Shown: piece after piece, positions 45,880 through 60,439 of the stretch | Position numbering within the stretch: position 1 is the stretch's first letter | Layout: every line of letters begins with the position of its first letter | Source of the DNA: Arenicola marina | Lineage: Eukaryota; Annelida; Polychaeta; Arenicolidae | Assembly: GCA_964019135.1 (NCBI GenBank) | Contig: OZ025253.1 | Coordinates: 33,468,548 to 33,532,547 of the forward strand | DNA: 64,000 nucleotides | Direction of reading: 5' to 3' | Notes under the pieces: model-generated | What the model was told of the DNA's origin: nothing | What the model saw: only the letters and a program-made list of their open reading frames with translations | The model's database searches: none | Position numbers and translations under genes: made by a program

Positions 45880-46570
45880 ACACTAGTGGGACACTACATG
45901 GCCGCAACGGTAAGAAACAACGTATTGTTTTCTTATTGACCTTCCACACTTTATTGATCGCGCAAGGAGGTGAAAATGATCAGTCTCTAGCTGTGCAATG
46001 AATACATTTGTTAAGTAAATTTGCGATCTGTCAGTGATGTTCCTTCTCTGATCAATATCGAATCTATTACTGGATAATATGATAAGAACCGATTTCTTAA
46101 AATGGAAAAATCTCAATTAGCGTCCAAGCGAGGCGACCCCGAATGACAACTATTTCCAGTACCCCCCCCCCCCCCCGCTCTCGGTTCCTTATGTCATCAT
46201 CATATTTTTGTTTGTTAATGTCGGCCTGATTCGGTTTCCTTCAGCGGAGCCCCGCGGTGATTCGATTCAGGGAAAGAGACTGGAAGAAAAAAGCATGGAC
46301 ACCATTAATGCACTACTCGGTGATAGGCAATGGCAGGCACCCCTGGGGCTCACGAATGAAATATGACAATGTGGTACCAAAACCCACCCACCGCAGCTGA
46401 ACGAGTCATCAGTACGATTCAGTAGCGCCACCTAGGGAGCGAGCAGCCAGACAGATGCCAACGAAAATATTAATTACGTCCACCACTCATGCAGCGCCAA
46501 AGAAATAAAGCGTTCCAGTTATATACGGTTTCGGTTCACTATCATTGTACAGCTGTACTTAATGACAAAT
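45880..46570. repeat. Block C', copy 2
   Basis: Matches 23,190-23,540 and 60,590-60,960, including 'gcgccacctagg' at 46,425-46,436. A polyC run lies near 46,163-46,176. Confidence 0.55.
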
Positions 46571-48000
46571 GACCAGGGTGGTATTCATAATATTCCCGTA
46601 AGGCACGCACAAAAAGCGCATTTTCATCTTAGCTTCACCGGCTCGTTGTGGTGGGCTCATGGTTAGGAAATCCTCTTCAACATAATTTTAGCCCTTTCAT
46701 AATTCAGAAAATCCACTTCTTGGGTGACTACTTATGTATTTTGAACCCGGCAGTCGCTTGACAAATCTTCCACTTAGCGCTACGTCTAGTGGCTTGAGCG
46801 AGAATGGTTTTACACATTGCAACGTTCTGCTCCCAATTTCCTCTCGGTATGGGGGCTAAGAGCTCTCCATGTCTGTCTGTGTCACCTACACGTAACGTGC
46901 AGCGACCCTCAGGGCCTTGCCATTTCGACAAGCCCCTCACATGGGAAATGACGTGTTTGGCACTTACATAGCGAAACACAAACCCATGCAGCCGAATACG
47001 ATTACGTCCACGCAAAGAGTAAAATAAGCGTTAACTAATACATTCTTAATTGATTTTCAAATCATACCCGAAGTTGCAAAAGAAGTAGCTAAATGTGGTA
47101 ATAGAAAACGCAAGCTAGCTGATTAAGTACCTGTGATTGCTCATCCGGAGCTATCAGCCAGTTTACTGTTGGCTATGCGGGGCACAGTCTATGTCGAGTC
47201 TGTAATCAGGGTTTGCGTTAATACATCATTATAGGTTTTTTGGCTGAAAGGGGAAAACTTTCAGTTCTGGTTTGACAAAAGCAAACCAAATAGTGTATGA
47301 TGTATTGGGAAGGTTAGCTGAATGATGAAGGCCTGTAAGGCTTGACTATACCCTTTAAAGTTAAGCTATTGCAGACCAGCAATTTTCTAAAGATACTTTG
47401 GTAATGCTAAACGAAATATGTGCCACTGATCAGTACATTAATTGCGGAAGACACGAGTTTCTAAAATTTATATTCCATGTCTGGGTCCATTTTTAATTAT
47501 ACGTATTTTCGAGATAGTCTATTTAAAGCGAAAAGCGGCTATTCACTTCTACCATTTCATAGTCGACAATGTGTCAGATTAGGCCCCTAAGATTGCATTT
47601 ATGGAAAAATCCATTGAGCATCGTTCGTATATAAACAGCAGGGAAGATTTAGTTATACAATGCTATTGAAATTTAAAAATTGTGAATATTGGTCGTTTTT
47701 CTCATTAAAATCACACTGAAAAGAAATGAACACTGATTTTTTCATGCAATTCATTTTTTTTGTATTTCCGTGTACCTCTGGTACATCATGCAATAAAATA
47801 ATGATATGTCACGAAGCAACGTTACAACGGGTTATTCGCATTTGGCTCGCGAATAGCGGCTTTTATCTTTAATAAGTTATCAAATCGGTCATTGGGGAGA
47901 CATTCTGAAACATGTCGCCAGCGATCTTGACCTACTACAGTGTTCAGTTTGATGGTCTGGATTAAATGATATTTACGGCATAAAGATGGATCCATCTGTG
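46571..48000. other. Unmatched AT-rich interval
   Basis: No clear counterpart elsewhere in the window. A 95-codon minus-strand frame (46,728-47,015) shows no domain I recognise. No RNA gene is seen. Confidence 0.4.
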
Positions 48001-49330
48001 ACATTGAACGTAGTATGGATTCAAACCCACCCGCTGAGGTTTGTGGCTTAAATCACGACGACGATGCAGATATTGCCATAATTAAGTTGCATGTAATATT
48101 TTACGACATCTGCCGCATTTTTATGGATATTTTGCTTGTGATTTGCTTCATATTTTAAGTAGGAATTATACTGGCCTTGTTATCACACTCTCACCACAGA
48201 GAGCGCCACTCTTTACGATGTCCGTGCTCATTACTTCCAACAGACCAATCCAGGCCGACGCCGCTGTTTTTTGGTTTTGTTTTTATTTATTTGCAGGGCG
48301 CTACATCAAGTACGATCAAGTTCAATTAAGGCAAAGATGAGTAATTCTCCCTTGTACCTAACATTAGCTATGATGGTCAATTTCATGCTCACGATTAGGG
48401 AAAACGTACTTAAACGTGGGTGAGACTTAGTTTCGGAGTATGGATCGGTCTATTACGTTGACGGCCGAGGCCATTGTTGGCAGCTGCATTGACCGGTCTC
48501 TGCCAGCAAACCTGGCCGGCTGAGGGAACCATTATGGAACGGTTGTTATTAGACAAGGACGAAGCAGCTTTGCGGACTACTGGAGATCTGGTCTGGCAAG
48601 GAAGAGAACGGGTATTGCCGGAGGATAAGGCGGAGGGTGTGTGAGGCATGGAGAGACATTGGAGTAGGCGGGACACAATGACATTATGGTTTAACTTTCG
48701 GAGCCATATCGATGCTTCGACCTTGGCGGTGGATGCGCTGTTGGTGGGTTTGGCCTCTCCAGATTCGTTCAGTGGTGGAATGCTGAGCTCGGCGGATGTA
48801 CAAGTCGCCCTCTATCGGTGACTGCGACGCATCGGCAGTATGGTTTTCATTCCAATTGATGCTCTGATCTTGATGGTGAATGTAATTTTGCTGGGTTTGA
48901 TGACCTTGGCGTCTATTTACTGGTGAAATGTTGAGCGCGGCGGATGTACGAGTCGCCCCCTATCGGTTCCCACACCGGAGCCTACATCCTATTTACGTCA
49001 TTGTGAAGTCCATTAGGGCAATCCCTGATTTACCTCATGAATCTCCTGTGTGTTGCGTGTCATTCATGTAGACCCCCAGATGCCGAGTAGCTCCCTCGAG
49101 GTCACTCATATTGAATGTCATTTCCTCTTGGATACGAACCGGTGAAACTACCGCCCGAGCTGGGTGGTGCTTTTAATCCAACCTTGACCTTTATGTACCT
49201 TTATGTATGCATGGCACCAGCTGACATGAGCGGTCTGGGCCCAGCGCAGCACCGATATAACGTTCGATGAGCACTATAAGAATTTATGCACACTGCGCGC
49301 ATTATACCATCAGAATAACACGAGGCCACC
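48001..49330. repeat. Block E, copy 3 (rearranged)
   Basis: Composite of E and A pieces. Positions 48,010-48,160 match the E head. Positions 48,460-48,820 and then again 48,840-49,060 match the same E/A tail ('gcggatgtac' at about 48,794 and 48,939), so this tail is partly duplicated in tandem. Confidence 0.5.
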
Positions 49331-51079
49331 AAGAGCTTGCATACACAAGTAAGCTTTATGTAATGCCAAGATGAATGTTAGATTGCACGATATTTAGCTA
49401 CTGCCAGAGGGGTTTAAAACATGGGATTTTTTTTGGCAAGAAGTGGTATAAATAAAAAGGAATGGCTTCGGAGGATTTGACGTTTGTGATTTGATCATAA
49501 ACTTTCTGCTTGTTAAACAATGCATATATCATTATCAATTAAACGATTTTGCCCAATGTCTAAGATGTTTTCAGGGCGTCTTCTATATGCACTTAACTTG
49601 GAACAGCAATTCGGCATCCGCCTTAATGAAGTGCAGGAGTTTCCTCAGAACCAATTTAATGTCCCTTGAAAATGCATTTTATGCATATATATATAAGAAC
49701 ATATATATATGAATCGGATATATATATATATATATTTGTACACTTATGCCTAATGCCTTATGTCTCATTCTCTAATACCATCAGCTTCATCAACCCTTTG
49801 ATGTGATTTGCATAAGTTAGCTTAAAATGTATTGAGCCAATCAAAAAAGAAACAATAATTTTCGTGTTCAGTATTCTCCTACGCTAGTCGCACGCTTGGA
49901 AGGAAGACAAAAAATCAGAATATTAGCTTCCTTCAGTGACAAGCAAAATTCAAATAAAACATATTTGTTTCCTGGCCTTATTGTCAAATAGAGGGAACTA
50001 ATCAAATTGAAATCCACGTGGATAAGGTAAACGTTCCTAGACACAGCACAGATTACGAAGTGCCACCTAGAAGACGAGACGAGTGAATAACCCGTTTGGC
50101 ATGGGGCGAGAAGCCGCGAAGATATCGGGATGCAAAGTGGCCTGGCCGATTTCAAATCAATGTGTGTTCAAACCATGTCCTACAAACTGCTGAGTGACCC
50201 TGCTTTTACACCCCCCCCCCTACTCAGTTACCTCTCGTTGTGGAGCCTGAACGGTTCCTACTTACAAATCTATGCCACCTGAACTAGAAAAAAGGCAGCC
50301 CGAAAACATCCGTGCATACCGCACACTTGGGAATCGACATTTTTGTCTGCTTAAGGGAAATACAAAGACGACTACCTCCGAAGAGCATACGGCGAGCAAA
50401 CAAACTTGGTCTGATTTGATGACAAAAAGGGGTGTTGATGCAATATGAAGGCGTACGGCGGTACATTCAGAGCACAATTTCTACAACATACTTGGCTTGA
50501 CTTGATAACAACAAGAGGTGTTGACGCAATATGAAAACTATCCTAGCAATTATCTGCGATTGCTCGTCCAGGACATGATCTCTGTCGCTGCTGTGCACAG
50601 GGTTTGCGTTATTGGAATCTCATCAAAACATGACAATGGATCATTATGTCGGTGATTCGCTGTCTGTCCGGAAGAACGTCGCTGGGAGACGGCAACGCGC
50701 ATCCATGTAATAATGGAAGGGCCGATTGGAGCATTATTGTTGGGCAGTGTGTTATTATTCAATTACAAAAGAGAGGGAAATCGACATTTTCCGGCCCTTG
50801 CCTAGTTTGCCAAACATCTACCGGTCCCTCTGTTCTGGCAGGAAGGCACGAAGGTAAGACTTGTAACGACCAATCCATAATGGTTGCGGCAGCAAAATCA
50901 AAGATCATCCTAGCGCGGCATAATAATAAAATAAAAAATAATGAGAAGTAATACCGCGCCACTGGTTACAATATATATGATATTCTGACAATAATTTCAC
51001 AGCATGGAAATGTAATATTGTAATATTGTAGTCTACCAAATAGGAAATGTCTTACATTCGTATAAGATAATTCTGCACC
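49331..51079. repeat. Blocks L and G, copy 2
   Basis: Matches 33,711-34,930, continuing to 51,010 (against 34,931-35,080). It contains a (TA)n run at about 49,684-49,735 and a polyC run near 50,211-50,220. Confidence 0.55.
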
Positions 51080-52279
51080 ATTCGTGGTTGGTGGGTCAAC
51101 CAGTACCTAGCTTATGCCCCTCCTTCGCTCCCAGTGGGGTAAGCGGCGCCATACGCCAATGATTCACGATACGTCGCGCAGCAAGATCAGTCTTGAAATA
51201 CGATTGATATTTCTTGGCTTCCCAATTTCCAGCGCGGGGTAGGGTGAATGGGTGCATGGTTGTTACAGGTTTCCCTTCGGAGATACACCAAGGATTGTAG
51301 AGGTACTTGAGTAGTTTCTTCTTCATGGGTCCGTTGGGGGGATTAAGCTTGAAGCGGCAACGCACCCGTCCTCCATTGAAAGGAATCCGAAGCGAGTGGG
51401 GCGTGGGGCAAGGGGGCGAAGAAGAGCACATTTTATCCCTTTTATGCATTGCAAAATGGACTGACCATTTCATTCTGATTGTGCGTAATCGCATCCTTTC
51501 CCGGTATGGCCCTACACTGACCTGCATTTCAATCTCGTTCATTCTCATTGGCGGAGCTACATTAATCTTCATTTCCTCTCGACTAAAAAATCCGATCACC
51601 TTATCCGTCTCATGACACAAGTGCTCAAGCACCGATCCGTCCACACACACAAAGACACCGCCCGCCCACTAACCCCCCCCCCCCCCATCCTCCTCCCACT
51701 CACTCTCTATCTCCCCATCCACGTGCTCAACCACCTCAGTCCTACCCCTGCACCCATCACGCTGAAGGATATCCTTTTCAAACCCACACACCCTACACAT
51801 TAGCTGCAACTTGAAGGCAGTTTGCTCATGCCTTGATGTAAATACCACTCCGTCCCTTTGGGCCGCTTGCCATCCACTAGAAGGTGACAGTTTATACCGG
51901 GAAAGACTGAATCTTTGGCTTCCGGACCCCTCTGTAAACACCCATCTGACGAGTTGGCCGCCGCGTTCTCTTGACAACTAGATTGCATTCCCGTGTTTGC
52001 ACCGCATCCTGACCCCTCGATCCCGGTCACGGACCCGGTCTGCTACGTACGAGAGGAGGCGTCTCCGCCGAAGGTAAACCAATTTACAGAGTACATGGGT
52101 CCATTAGATTCCCTAATATTCCTCCCATTGTGAGTTGCCAAGCCGCGAGAGCCTCTGTATTTGTGGGCGCCAGTTGGGCAAGAGCGACATTTAATTTTGA
52201 GGTTCTGTCTCCGAGAAAGAGTCACCGATACCAAGAATTAATCTGCTTTGTACTGAAAATGCGATACCCGTATTAACTA
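51080..52279. repeat. Block M, copy 2
   Basis: Matches 36,150-37,330. A polyC run of about 17 lies at 51,671-51,687. The minus-strand frame 51,096-51,650 (184 codons) is shorter and differently terminated in the first copy, so I do not call it. Confidence 0.6.
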
Positions 52280-52954
52280 CTTGACACTTATATATGCCCT
52301 CTTTCGTCGAATGATAAAATGGGCCATAAACATTTATCTGTCGACAATGTATTATCTGTCTGACCCTAAAACATGTGCACTTCATTTGTTCATCTTAATG
52401 AGCTATTCTCTCTCTGACTGACTCCTGACAGTGCCATGCAATGTAGATAGATCTGATATTGGACTGAACAACACTGGCAGACTTCGACTTACTCATCAGT
52501 TTCTGATTTTAAACATCCATATCACCGCTGAAGAGTATGAGACGAGTGTCTTTAGCATTCCTGATTCGGGAAGTTTGTGGAACAATATCACTGTCTTGAC
52601 ACTAACTGGCTGTGTGATCTAAGGCCAAATATTTCACATTTGACATTAGCGAAATAAGAATTGTGAGGGAATCCCTAAATTAAGGTACCTCAAGAAAGTG
52701 AGGTAGTTCCCACAATCGCTAATATTTATATAGAGTATTGTTAATATAATGAGCTATTTTCAGTAGCAAAAGTAGATATTCAAATTAGTCACAAAACACC
52801 GTTTTGGGATGCCATAATGAGCATTAGTCAATGAAAGCTCCCTGTGCGGGAAGACCCGACAGGGTTCGTATCCTAAGCGTCGTTTTTTTGCCGATTTATG
52901 CCTGTCTGTCGTATCCTTTTAAACATTCCAACCCAGAAGCCCGCCGTTTGGCTG
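52280..52954. repeat. Block J, copy 3
   Basis: Matches 37,331-38,204. No gene. Confidence 0.6.
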
Positions 52955-54369
52955 AGAATAGAAACCCTTTAGCGTTCTCACGGAGCCAACGGGACGAGTG
53001 GCCTGCCCTCCCATTTTCTAGGGCGTGTAAATATTACGAGGCATAAATATCTTATCGATATCTTATCGACACTTATCGAGTCTTACGCGTTGGTCGTCAT
53101 GCCACCTGCTCCGCCCACAAACCTTGCTTGTTTGTAAAGCACGTACTGGCGGTTTGAGTGTACTCAGGCGGCCGGCAGCCCCACGTCCCGCAACTGCACA
53201 CCGCTTGCACACCGCCTGAAAACGCAACGGCATTTCCAGCGCACGCAGGCGGCCAGCCTCCTGCAAACCGCTACGCAGTAAAGCGCGACAGCGATTTAGA
53301 GGGCATAAGCGTCCTCCTTGTATTATAGCTGAACTATCAATTATGGATAAGCGGCATCCCAGCCATTGGGGATAGGTTCTCAAGCGTATCTCTATCGCGA
53401 ACCCAACAAACCGGCTTGTCTATGGCACAGTACAATGTGCAGAAACGAGGTACTATTTATTGATTGGATGATATTTACGGCGCAACATGCTGCTCAATCA
53501 GTAACAGTTACGTTGGCGTGGATTCAAACCCATTCGCTGACTTTGGTGGCCCAACACAGACGATGACACTCTTGAAATTGCTACAATTAAGTCGTATTAG
53601 ACATTTAGTGACATTTTATGACACCGGTAAAATCATGGGAAGATGTGTTGCAAGCCCCTGTCAGCGCACTCTCATCACAGAGAGCGCCACCTGTCGCCTT
53701 ATTCACGCCCTCCGTCCTCAGTACTCCCAATTACGGTGACGGACGACGCCATTGTCGGCGGTTGCATTGCCCGGTAATTGCCCGCAAACCTGGGCCGCTG
53801 AGGGAGACAATATGGGGGCGAGTAACATGACAAGGACGAAGGAGCTTAGCGGAGGATCACTGGTCTCAGGGAAAAAGGGAGGGGATTTCCGGAGGCGTGT
53901 GTGGAAGGGAGAGGGTGCGAGGCATGGAGAGCCCTTGGGACTGGCCAGAACGCAAGGGCGTTATAGTGCACGTTCCGAAGCCATATCGATGCTCTGACCT
54001 TGGTGGTGAATGTGATGTTGGTGGGTTTGTTCACTTTGGCCTCTCTAGATTCATTTAGTGGTGAAATGTTGAGCGCGGCGGATGTACGAGTCGCCCCCTA
54101 TTGGATCCCACACCGCAGCCTACATCCTATTTACATCATTGTGAAGTCCATTAGGGCAATGCCTGATTTGCCTCATATCCTGTGTGTGCGAGGTGGCCGA
54201 GTATGTTAGCTGATGTTGACCCACAGATGCCCAAACCAACTCCCCTCTGACCAAGCACCTACAATGTCACCTCCTGTAAAGGCACAAACCGTCAAACTAA
54301 AACCCAAACCTATCATGTCTTAATGCAACCTTGACCTTCACGTCTAGCGTATAATTGTCTAATTTCGTT
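52955..54369. repeat. Block A, copy 4 (LINE empty site)
   Basis: Uninterrupted version of the block at 38,205-40,860. The LINE target 13-mer occurs once near 53,638. Confidence 0.7.
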
Positions 54370-56194
54370 AAAAGCACCTGTCTCAAATGTGCTTGAAATC
54401 TGATAGCAATTAAATAGTAACTATGCAATAAAAATATGCAAGCCACATATGCTGAATGCCTAAAACACACTAAGATTATAAGGATGACTAATGACAGAAC
54501 ATAATTAATGTTGTGTCCAAGCAGGGTAAATCGGGTTATAACAATTTTCATTATTGCCCACAACTCCCCTCCCGGTGCCTCATGTCGGCTTCATCATATT
54601 TGTGATTGTCAATGTCAGCTTTTTTCCTGTTTCCCTCACCGCCGTCTCGAGATGAATCGATTCAGGGAAAGACTGGGAGAAACAATGTACCCTATCCTAG
54701 ATTATGTTACAATACTGCCCTACTCTGAGATAAATAAACGGGAGGGATTGACGAGAGAAATATGGCAAATGTGGTACAAAACTCATAAACCACAGCCGAA
54801 CAAGTCACCGGAGCGTAGCGCCCCCTAATAAGAGAGCGGAGATAGAGGACAACGAGAATAAAAATTACGTCACATCACTGTACAGCTGTACTCAATGGGC
54901 CAAACGAACGGCATTATACAATCAGACGTTGAACGTAACAGGGGGAAGAATAAGTTTCCGGGACAGTGTATACAGAGCTGAGATTATTTAGACACTAGGT
55001 GGATGATGGATGATAGTACACAATGGCAAACTATGGAATGTAAAGTATGTCAATAGTAGGAACTGCATCACATTGACTGCCAATGAAATTATTGGCTTGG
55101 TCCGATTGCCAAACCTCTTCTATGTGCACCGATACTTAATCTTGCAATCATTTTGACATGTCTGCGCACCGGTTTCCCTCTATTTCTTTAGTGTAAATCC
55201 TTTTTTTATTCTCTCCTTTTCTCGGCCTTCCTTACGTCACGCCTCCTTGTCTCCATCCCCCTCACTCGTAATCCTGCCCACTTACTCATTCACAAAAATC
55301 TCGCAGTGAATCGATTCGGACAGAGTGACTGGACGAAAATGGTACACTAGATGCGACTGATGGCCCTCGTGGTGACGTAAAAGGGAAGGAACTAATCAAC
55401 TTGAAATCCACGTGGATAAGGAAACATACTCTTCATGGACACTGGAGAAATTACACAACGCCACCTAGGATGGCAGGGAATTCAAAGGAAATACTCATTA
55501 CGCCTATCACAATATTATTCCCTAACCGATAAAGAGAAAATAAAAGGGAAACCACCTGGACGTCGGTTGTTTTGAGTTTTAGAATACAATTTTTGGCTGG
55601 TGGGAATTGTTCCAAGAGGGGTGGATAGAATGGCCTCATCTGTCTAATACAAGTCAATATCTTGGCGCAATGCAAGAATGCCAATCGGGAATAAGATTTT
55701 CGCAATTCCCGATGAATACATCTGTAAAGGCAAATAACGAGCTGCCATGTCTTTGAATCCTTCAAGATGCACATCACGCATATGGGAATTGATATTTTTG
55801 TCTATTATCCCAAACAGCCTTTGGCAACGACTATGGTTACGTCATTGCAGCTAATGTGGCACATGCAGAACCAAAAGATAAAAGTGCATACGTGATGTAA
55901 TACGAAAACTAGCTTGGCAATTATCTTTTTTATACTTTATCCAGCTTTCTGCTGCTTTGTTTAGTCCATACTACCTCACGTGTATCGCGTTTTAGAGCCT
56001 GCGAGATAGAAATCTCAGTTAGCAGAAGCCGAATATTTATCCGCCTTCGGGTATTTATTTAATGGCACGGGGAATGTTAGATTACAGATATCCAGCTGAA
56101 TTTACTGCGCTGCATCATGTTTACAAAAGCAAAGCTTTGAAAGTGTTATTCAAAAACCTGTAATTTTTTGTCAAGAATAAGTATCATAAACATA
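54370..56194. repeat. Blocks C and F, copy 4
   Basis: Sister of 40,861-42,660. No gene. Confidence 0.65.
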
Positions 56195-56999
56195 TGCATG
56201 GGTTCGCATGATATGACGTTTGTGATTGGACCACTGACTGTTTGTTTTTGATTGCCAAACACTGTATATATTCTGGTCAATCAGTGCGAATTAAACAGTT
56301 TTCCCAATTGCTATGACATTTGCAGCGCGTATACTATGTACATTTAACGTAGAACAGTAATTTGCGATCAATCTTAGGAGCTTGTTAAAAAGGGGATCCA
56401 CTGAAAATGCAAGTATATATATATATAATAATACACTTATGCCTCAAGCGTTATGTCACTTTACTGAAGAAAAACCAACTTCATCAACCCAGTGAAGTGA
56501 TTTGCTCACGTACAAATTTTGAGCTAATCGCAAACAAAGAAATGACAAGTCTCAGGTTCAATATTCTGGTGCGTTAATTGCATGTTTGGGAGGAAGACTA
56601 AATGGGAAGATTAGCCGCCCTCAGTGGTAAACAAAATTGAAGTCAAATCTATTTGATTACTGGCCCTATTGGTGAAGTGAAAGGGAAGAAACTAATCCAA
56701 TTGAAATCCATGTGGGGAAGGTAAACGGATTAGGGAGCGCCACCTAGGAGGCGACACGAATCCATAGTCCATTTGACGCGGCGCCAAAAATGATACGATA
56801 TCGTGGTCAAAAAGTGGCCTAGCAGACTTCAAATAAATGTGTGTGTAAACGACGTCACAAACATGTTTGTACACGTCAGCCCCTTACCTCACAAACCCAC
56901 CACCCAGACTCCGCGAGTTATCTCCGGGTGTGGAACCTGAACTGTCCCTACGCGCACAGTTCTGTTACCCGACCTAGACGAAAGGTTGTCTGAAAACTT
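56195..56999. repeat. Block L, copy 3
   Basis: Resembles 33,880-34,340 and 49,480-50,110, with a TA run near 56,412-56,428 and 'gcgccacctagg' at 56,737-56,748. Most of it is missing from the sister position near 42,685. Confidence 0.55.
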
Positions 57000-58399
57000 C
57001 TGTACATACCGCACACTTGCGAATTGACTTTTTTTTTCTGCCATAGCGAGATGCCAAGACGACTATGATTATTTCTGAAGAACGTGCAGTGGTACATTCA
57101 CAGCCAATATCTAAAACATATTATTTGGTTCGATAACACAAATAAGTGATGATGTACTAAGCAAAACTAACTGAGTAATTATCTGCAATTGCCCGCAGTC
57201 TCTGTGGTGTCTGTCCATAGGGAATTAGCGTTATTGGAATCTCATCAAAATAAGACAATGGATCAGTATGTCAGTGATTCCATCTGCTCTTCCTCTTCCT
57301 CTTCCTTTTGCTCTCTCATTGGAGGAATGTAGCTGGGAGACAGCAACGCGTGTCCACGCAACAATGAAATCGCCGAATGAAGCATTATTACTAGGCAGCG
57401 TACGTGTTATTGTTCATTTACACAAGGAATGAAAATTGACATGTTCCGGCCTCGGTCAGAGAGGATGCAATTTAATGTGCGCCTGATTGGTTAGATTTTT
57501 GTGACTACCATTTTCCGCAGATGACATTTCGTTTGCATCCACAACTAGCTTTCATTTATAACTAATATTCAATATAGGCATCGCGTCGATATGAATTGAC
57601 GGATTATTTATTAAACCATTATTGGAACTGAAATACTCTTAGGAGCATAATGGTTTTGTATGGTGAAACGCGCTGAACAAATAGATAAAAATACCTCAAT
57701 GAAAATATCGTCCAAGTAATGGATGATGTATTGGAAAGGGCAGCTTGGTGATTATATATGTTTTTTTCCTACATTATGTTCCAAACAGTGTACTTGTTGG
57801 CTGATATGAAACCATTTCTTGTTAGGGCCACTTTCCTTCCTCTGCTGTCTAACTTGAGGCTTATCGATACACGTATAGTGGGAAGTGTTGTCTGGGTTCT
57901 TTGTCGCTGGTCTCAGAGCCCGTTCATCCCTTATTGTGGTCAAGATATGACGTAAGGCACGCAGCTAGTTACGTCGACGTCCTGTGCAGAAAGGAAACAT
58001 TTTTTTACGAATAGTGAGTTCTACGTTTTACATCATTACACTAATGTGACACAGTCCACCCTCATATTCAAAACCGAGAATATATATGAATGTCTGTGAA
58101 TACAAAATTCATATAGAGATGTGGTATGAAAGACACATCGCAGCGAGAAACTTCTGATGAGACTGGTGCACCTTATGCAAGAAAGTGTGGCTTTTCTCTC
58201 CACCAGATTATCGGTACTCGAACAGCGACTGACTTATTGTTACGCATTCATTTCTTACATTAATCTTACATTTCTTACGTTAATCCTATTAGGATAATGC
58301 AATGTGTCAATTTAAGTGCAACACAACTTGAAGGGTATTACATGAAGAACGTCTATTGCTGGACTATAATTTGACGTCTGTCTGTCAAAAAGAGTATAT
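57000..58399. repeat. Blocks G and D, copy 4
   Basis: Matches 42,940-44,660. The 25-bp minisatellite and about 230 bp beyond it are deleted at about 57,828. Confidence 0.65.
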
Positions 58400-59447
58400 T
58401 CAAATGATGGGTGATGGAGACATCATGTACCCATAACGTCGCTTCCCGGAGATCTTTACAGCCCAGTGACTGGCAGTGTTGGACGCGAGGATTCAACCCC
58501 ACCCGCTGAAGTTTGTGGCGCACAGGAAGATGGCGCTGGGGAAATTGCCATAATTAGGTCGTATCAAATATTTATTTGCGATTTACGACATCTCGCCAAT
58601 CGAGATGGAACATTTACGTGTGAAGAGTTTCATATCTTACCACAGAGGGCGCCACGTCGCCTTCTTTGAGCCCTTCCGGGTACAGTATTCCCAATTACCT
58701 TGACGGCCGAGGTCATTGTCGCCGGCTGCATTGAACGGTAATTGCATGCAAACCTGGCCAGCTGACGGAGACACTATGGAAGAGAGTATTTTGACGAGGG
58801 AGCTTTGAGAAGGAGAACTGGCCTGACGGGGAAAATGGAGGAGATTGCCGGAAGGGTGTGTGGAAGGGAGAGGTTGTGAGACATTGCGAGACATTGGAGT
58901 GGCGGGACACAATGTCAGAATGGTTTTCCTTCCGAAGTCAAATCGATGCTCTGACCTTGATGGTGAATGTAATGCTGATGGATTTGATGACCTTGGCCTA
59001 TTTAGTGCGGAAATGTTGAGCTCGGCGGATGTACGAGTCGCACTCTATCGGATCCCACACCGCAGCCTACATCCTATTTACGTCATTGTGAAGTCCATTA
59101 CGGCAATCCCTGATTAACCGCATGAATCTCCCGTGTGTTGGGCGGCAGCCGTTTGTGTCATTCATGTAGACCCACAGATGCCGAGAACTCCCGCGTGGTC
59201 ACTCATATTGAATGTCATTTGCTCTTGGACACGCACCGTGGAGCTACCACCCCAGGTGGGCGGTATTTTTAATCCAACCTTGACCTTTATGTACAGAGCA
59301 TGGAACCAGCTGGCATGATATAACGTTAGATGAACAATATAAGAATCTACACACACTGCGCGCATTATGCCATCAGAATAACACGAGGCCACTTAGAGCT
59401 TGCATACACATGTAAGCGTTATGTAAAGAACAACAAGTCTCATAAAT
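58400..59447. repeat. Block E, copy 4
   Basis: Matches 21,280-22,360 with tRNA-like box motifs near 58,466-58,500. No gene. Confidence 0.55.
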
Positions 59448-59745
59448 GAGGTCTGCAGGAAATCGGGTGACAAACATGAATATTGATATAATCAGCAACC
59501 TGTTTTGAATGTGGTGAATATGAACCTAATTGACCACGACGGACCGGAATGAGCACCTGGTAAACCAGTTGGCCTGGCAACGAAAACAAACAGCGGATGG
59601 CTTTCTCATTGATCTTCCACAGTTCACTGATCACTCGATAAGGTGAAGGCGATCAATCAGCAGCTGTTCACTGTGTCTAGCATTCAGACATCAGGCGCCC
59701 GGACGCCAAGGCCTAAATCACCAAATACATGTGACGATTATACCG
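59448..59745. repeat. Near-identical patch shared with 22,361-22,670
   Basis: See the partner copy. Only a few substitutions are seen over about 300 bp. Confidence 0.75.
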
Positions 59746-59855
59746 CTGTCCCTTGATTCCATGGGGCGAGGAATATCGATACATGAGTGTAGTGTCGGGG
59801 TATGGATGGCGGTCGGGGCCCCACCCACGTACCCTTCCGAGTCTGCAGATCTTGG

Positions 59856-60431
59856 CTTTCACATCGTAACACGTAGATTATTTCAACCAGTAAATTTCAT
59901 TTTCTAAGTTACAAAAACCGGAGCGGTATACACCGCTGTCGTCCCTAGATTCTCTTTCCGTCTGGATCACACAGGGGAGCCCCGTCCGAGCGACGGTGCA
60001 ACCCGATCTCTGGCTGAGTCTAGCCAGCCAATCATGAGGCAAGGGTTGGGGCTTAGTGGCGAGAGGACCACTAAGCGAGAGGACCGCCGCCGCTACCCCG
60101 CCTCGCACGAACACAACATAAGCGGTGCGTGCCGTAAGCAGGGGATCGTGCTTTCACATTGTAACACATTGATTATTTCTACATGTGAACTTTATTTTCT
60201 GTGTTACTAAACCTGGTCTGGTATACGCCGCTGTCGTCCCTAGATTCCCTTTTTTCTGTCTCGTTCCTTCTGAAAACCCAGTGGAGCCCCGGCCTGAGAG
60301 GCAGTGCAACCCAATCTCTGGCTCAGCCGAGCCAGCCAATCAGGGGGCAGGGGCCGGTAGCGAGAGGACCAGCCGGCACTACCCGTCTCGCACGGACACA
60401 ACATAAGCGGTGCGAGCCGTAAGCAGGGGCC
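59856..60431. repeat. Tandem duplication of a 295-bp unit
   Basis: 'ctttcacat' at 59,856 and 60,151, and 'gtccctagatt' at 59,941 and 60,236, are both 295 bp apart. The two units have diverged noticeably. A single unit exists at 22,766-23,030, so the duplication is specific to this copy. Confidence 0.75.
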
Positions 60432-60439
60432 TGGAACAT

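Noticed and set aside
51096-52234. Minus-strand frames in block M that looked protein-like (CRSCP... and CRVCG... motifs), with counterparts at 36,422-37,313
   Set aside because: Between the two copies most base changes alter amino acids and the larger frames end differently, so there is no sign of selection on a protein.
59856-60431. Pair of solo LTRs
   Set aside because: The units lack TG...CA ends and a flanking duplication; a simple tandem duplication explains them.
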